From Actinomycetota bacterium (GTDB taxonomy: Bacteria; Actinomycetota; Acidimicrobiia; Acidimicrobiales; CADCTF01), in contig JAHWJQ010000141.1 of assembly GCA_019348305.1 (NCBI GenBank), positions 1-5,669 on the forward strand: DNA of 5,669 nucleotides, written 5' to 3'. Below are positions 5,514-5,669 of this stretch, piece by piece. The position numbers and the translations under genes were made by a program. Numbering within the stretch: position 1 is the first letter of the stretch; each line of letters begins with the position of its first letter. The notes below the pieces were generated by a model. The model had not been told where the DNA came from. It did no database searches and worked only from the letters and a program-made list of their open reading frames with translations.

Positions 5514-5541
5514 ACGGGGGCGATGGGGCGACGTCTTGGTC

Positions 5542-5669
5542 ATGCTCAACCACCGCCGCCTCCGCCGGGCCCTGCTCGGCCTCCTCGTCGCCGCCATGGC
5601 GACGAGCGCCCATGCCAGCCCCGCCCCCGCCTCCACCGAGGCCCCCGCCACCGCTGCCACTACCACTGG
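5542..5669 (+). CDS. Secreted protein, N-terminal part (runs off the window)
   Basis: 42 full codons are visible. MLNHRRLRRALLGLLVAAMA is followed by TSAHA, a clear Sec signal peptide: basic n-region (H4-R9), hydrophobic core (10-19), cleavage after AHA at residue 25. A Ser/Pro/Ala/Thr-rich mature start (SPAPASTEAPATAATTT) follows and suggests a wall-spanning linker. No folded domain is reached. The start is supported by the match of GTCTTGG-N-C-ATG-CTCAA with the CAP gene start and by the equal distance from the 26-bp element. There is no standard Shine-Dalgarno. Given the shared upstream region it may be another envelope protein, perhaps a CAP paralogue, but that cannot be seen here. Confidence 0.75.
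   Translation, partial: MLNHRRLRRALLGLLVAAMATSAHASPAPASTEAPATAATTT

Noticed and set aside
3944..5515. 523-residue minus-strand open frame over the membrane-protein and CAP genes
   Set aside because: Off-frame shadow made of low-complexity Gly/Arg/Pro/Gln stretches; the CAP frame has a signal peptide and domain motifs.
5290..5541. c-di-AMP (ydaO) or other known riboswitch before the CAP gene
   Set aside because: Gene context would fit, but I could not find the conserved riboswitch core sequences; the shared 26-bp element is unlike them.

Overview
The window is very GC-rich and reads like chromosomal DNA of a high-GC actinobacterium. Close resemblance of two proteins to mycobacterial MCR and MhuD, GTG start use and proline/alanine-rich secreted proteins all fit. 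An Acidimicrobiia-like lineage is a guess from overall flavour and is not shown by the sequence.

Layout, left to right. (1) 1-333, minus: C-terminal part of a nitronate monooxygenase whose N-terminal barrel is absent from the window. Homology stops abruptly near 333, and its place is taken by (2) 376-1068, plus: an uncharacterised actinobacterial protein with a CWPxHPH motif, whose tail runs antisense into (3) 1002-2384, minus: a family GH1 glycosidase with both catalytic glutamates but altered glycone-site residues. (4) 2446-3594, plus, divergent from GH1: an alpha-methylacyl-CoA racemase with the full MCR catalytic triad. (5) 3624-3947, plus: an IsdG/MhuD-type haem-degrading monooxygenase with the N7/W66/His signature. 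(6) About 3950-4336, plus: a small four-helix membrane protein that follows immediately in the -1 frame and has no ATG/GTG/TTG start at its apparent beginning. (7) 4414-5289, minus: a secreted CAP/SCP domain protein with a Pro/Ala-rich stalk, an 18-bp tandem repeat and a C-terminal membrane helix. (8) 5542-5669, plus: the start of a second secreted protein, cut by the window end.

The most unusual non-coding feature is the 252-bp divergent region between the two secreted-protein genes. A 26-bp element is present once in front of each gene, in opposite orientation (25/26 identical). It lies exactly 28 nt from each ATG and is followed by a conserved GTCTTGG-N-C-ATG-CTCAA. Two strong hairpins lie between the copies. 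This looks like a shared regulatory module, or a duplicated promoter/leader, that co-regulates the two envelope proteins.

Working links between genes are limited. The racemase, haem oxygenase and membrane protein form a tightly spaced plus-strand run (29-nt and 2-nt gaps). The last two could act together on haem at the membrane. The two secreted proteins share a control element. The left third (nitronate monooxygenase fragment / unknown gene / GH1) looks like a rearrangement junction, or possibly an assembly junction.
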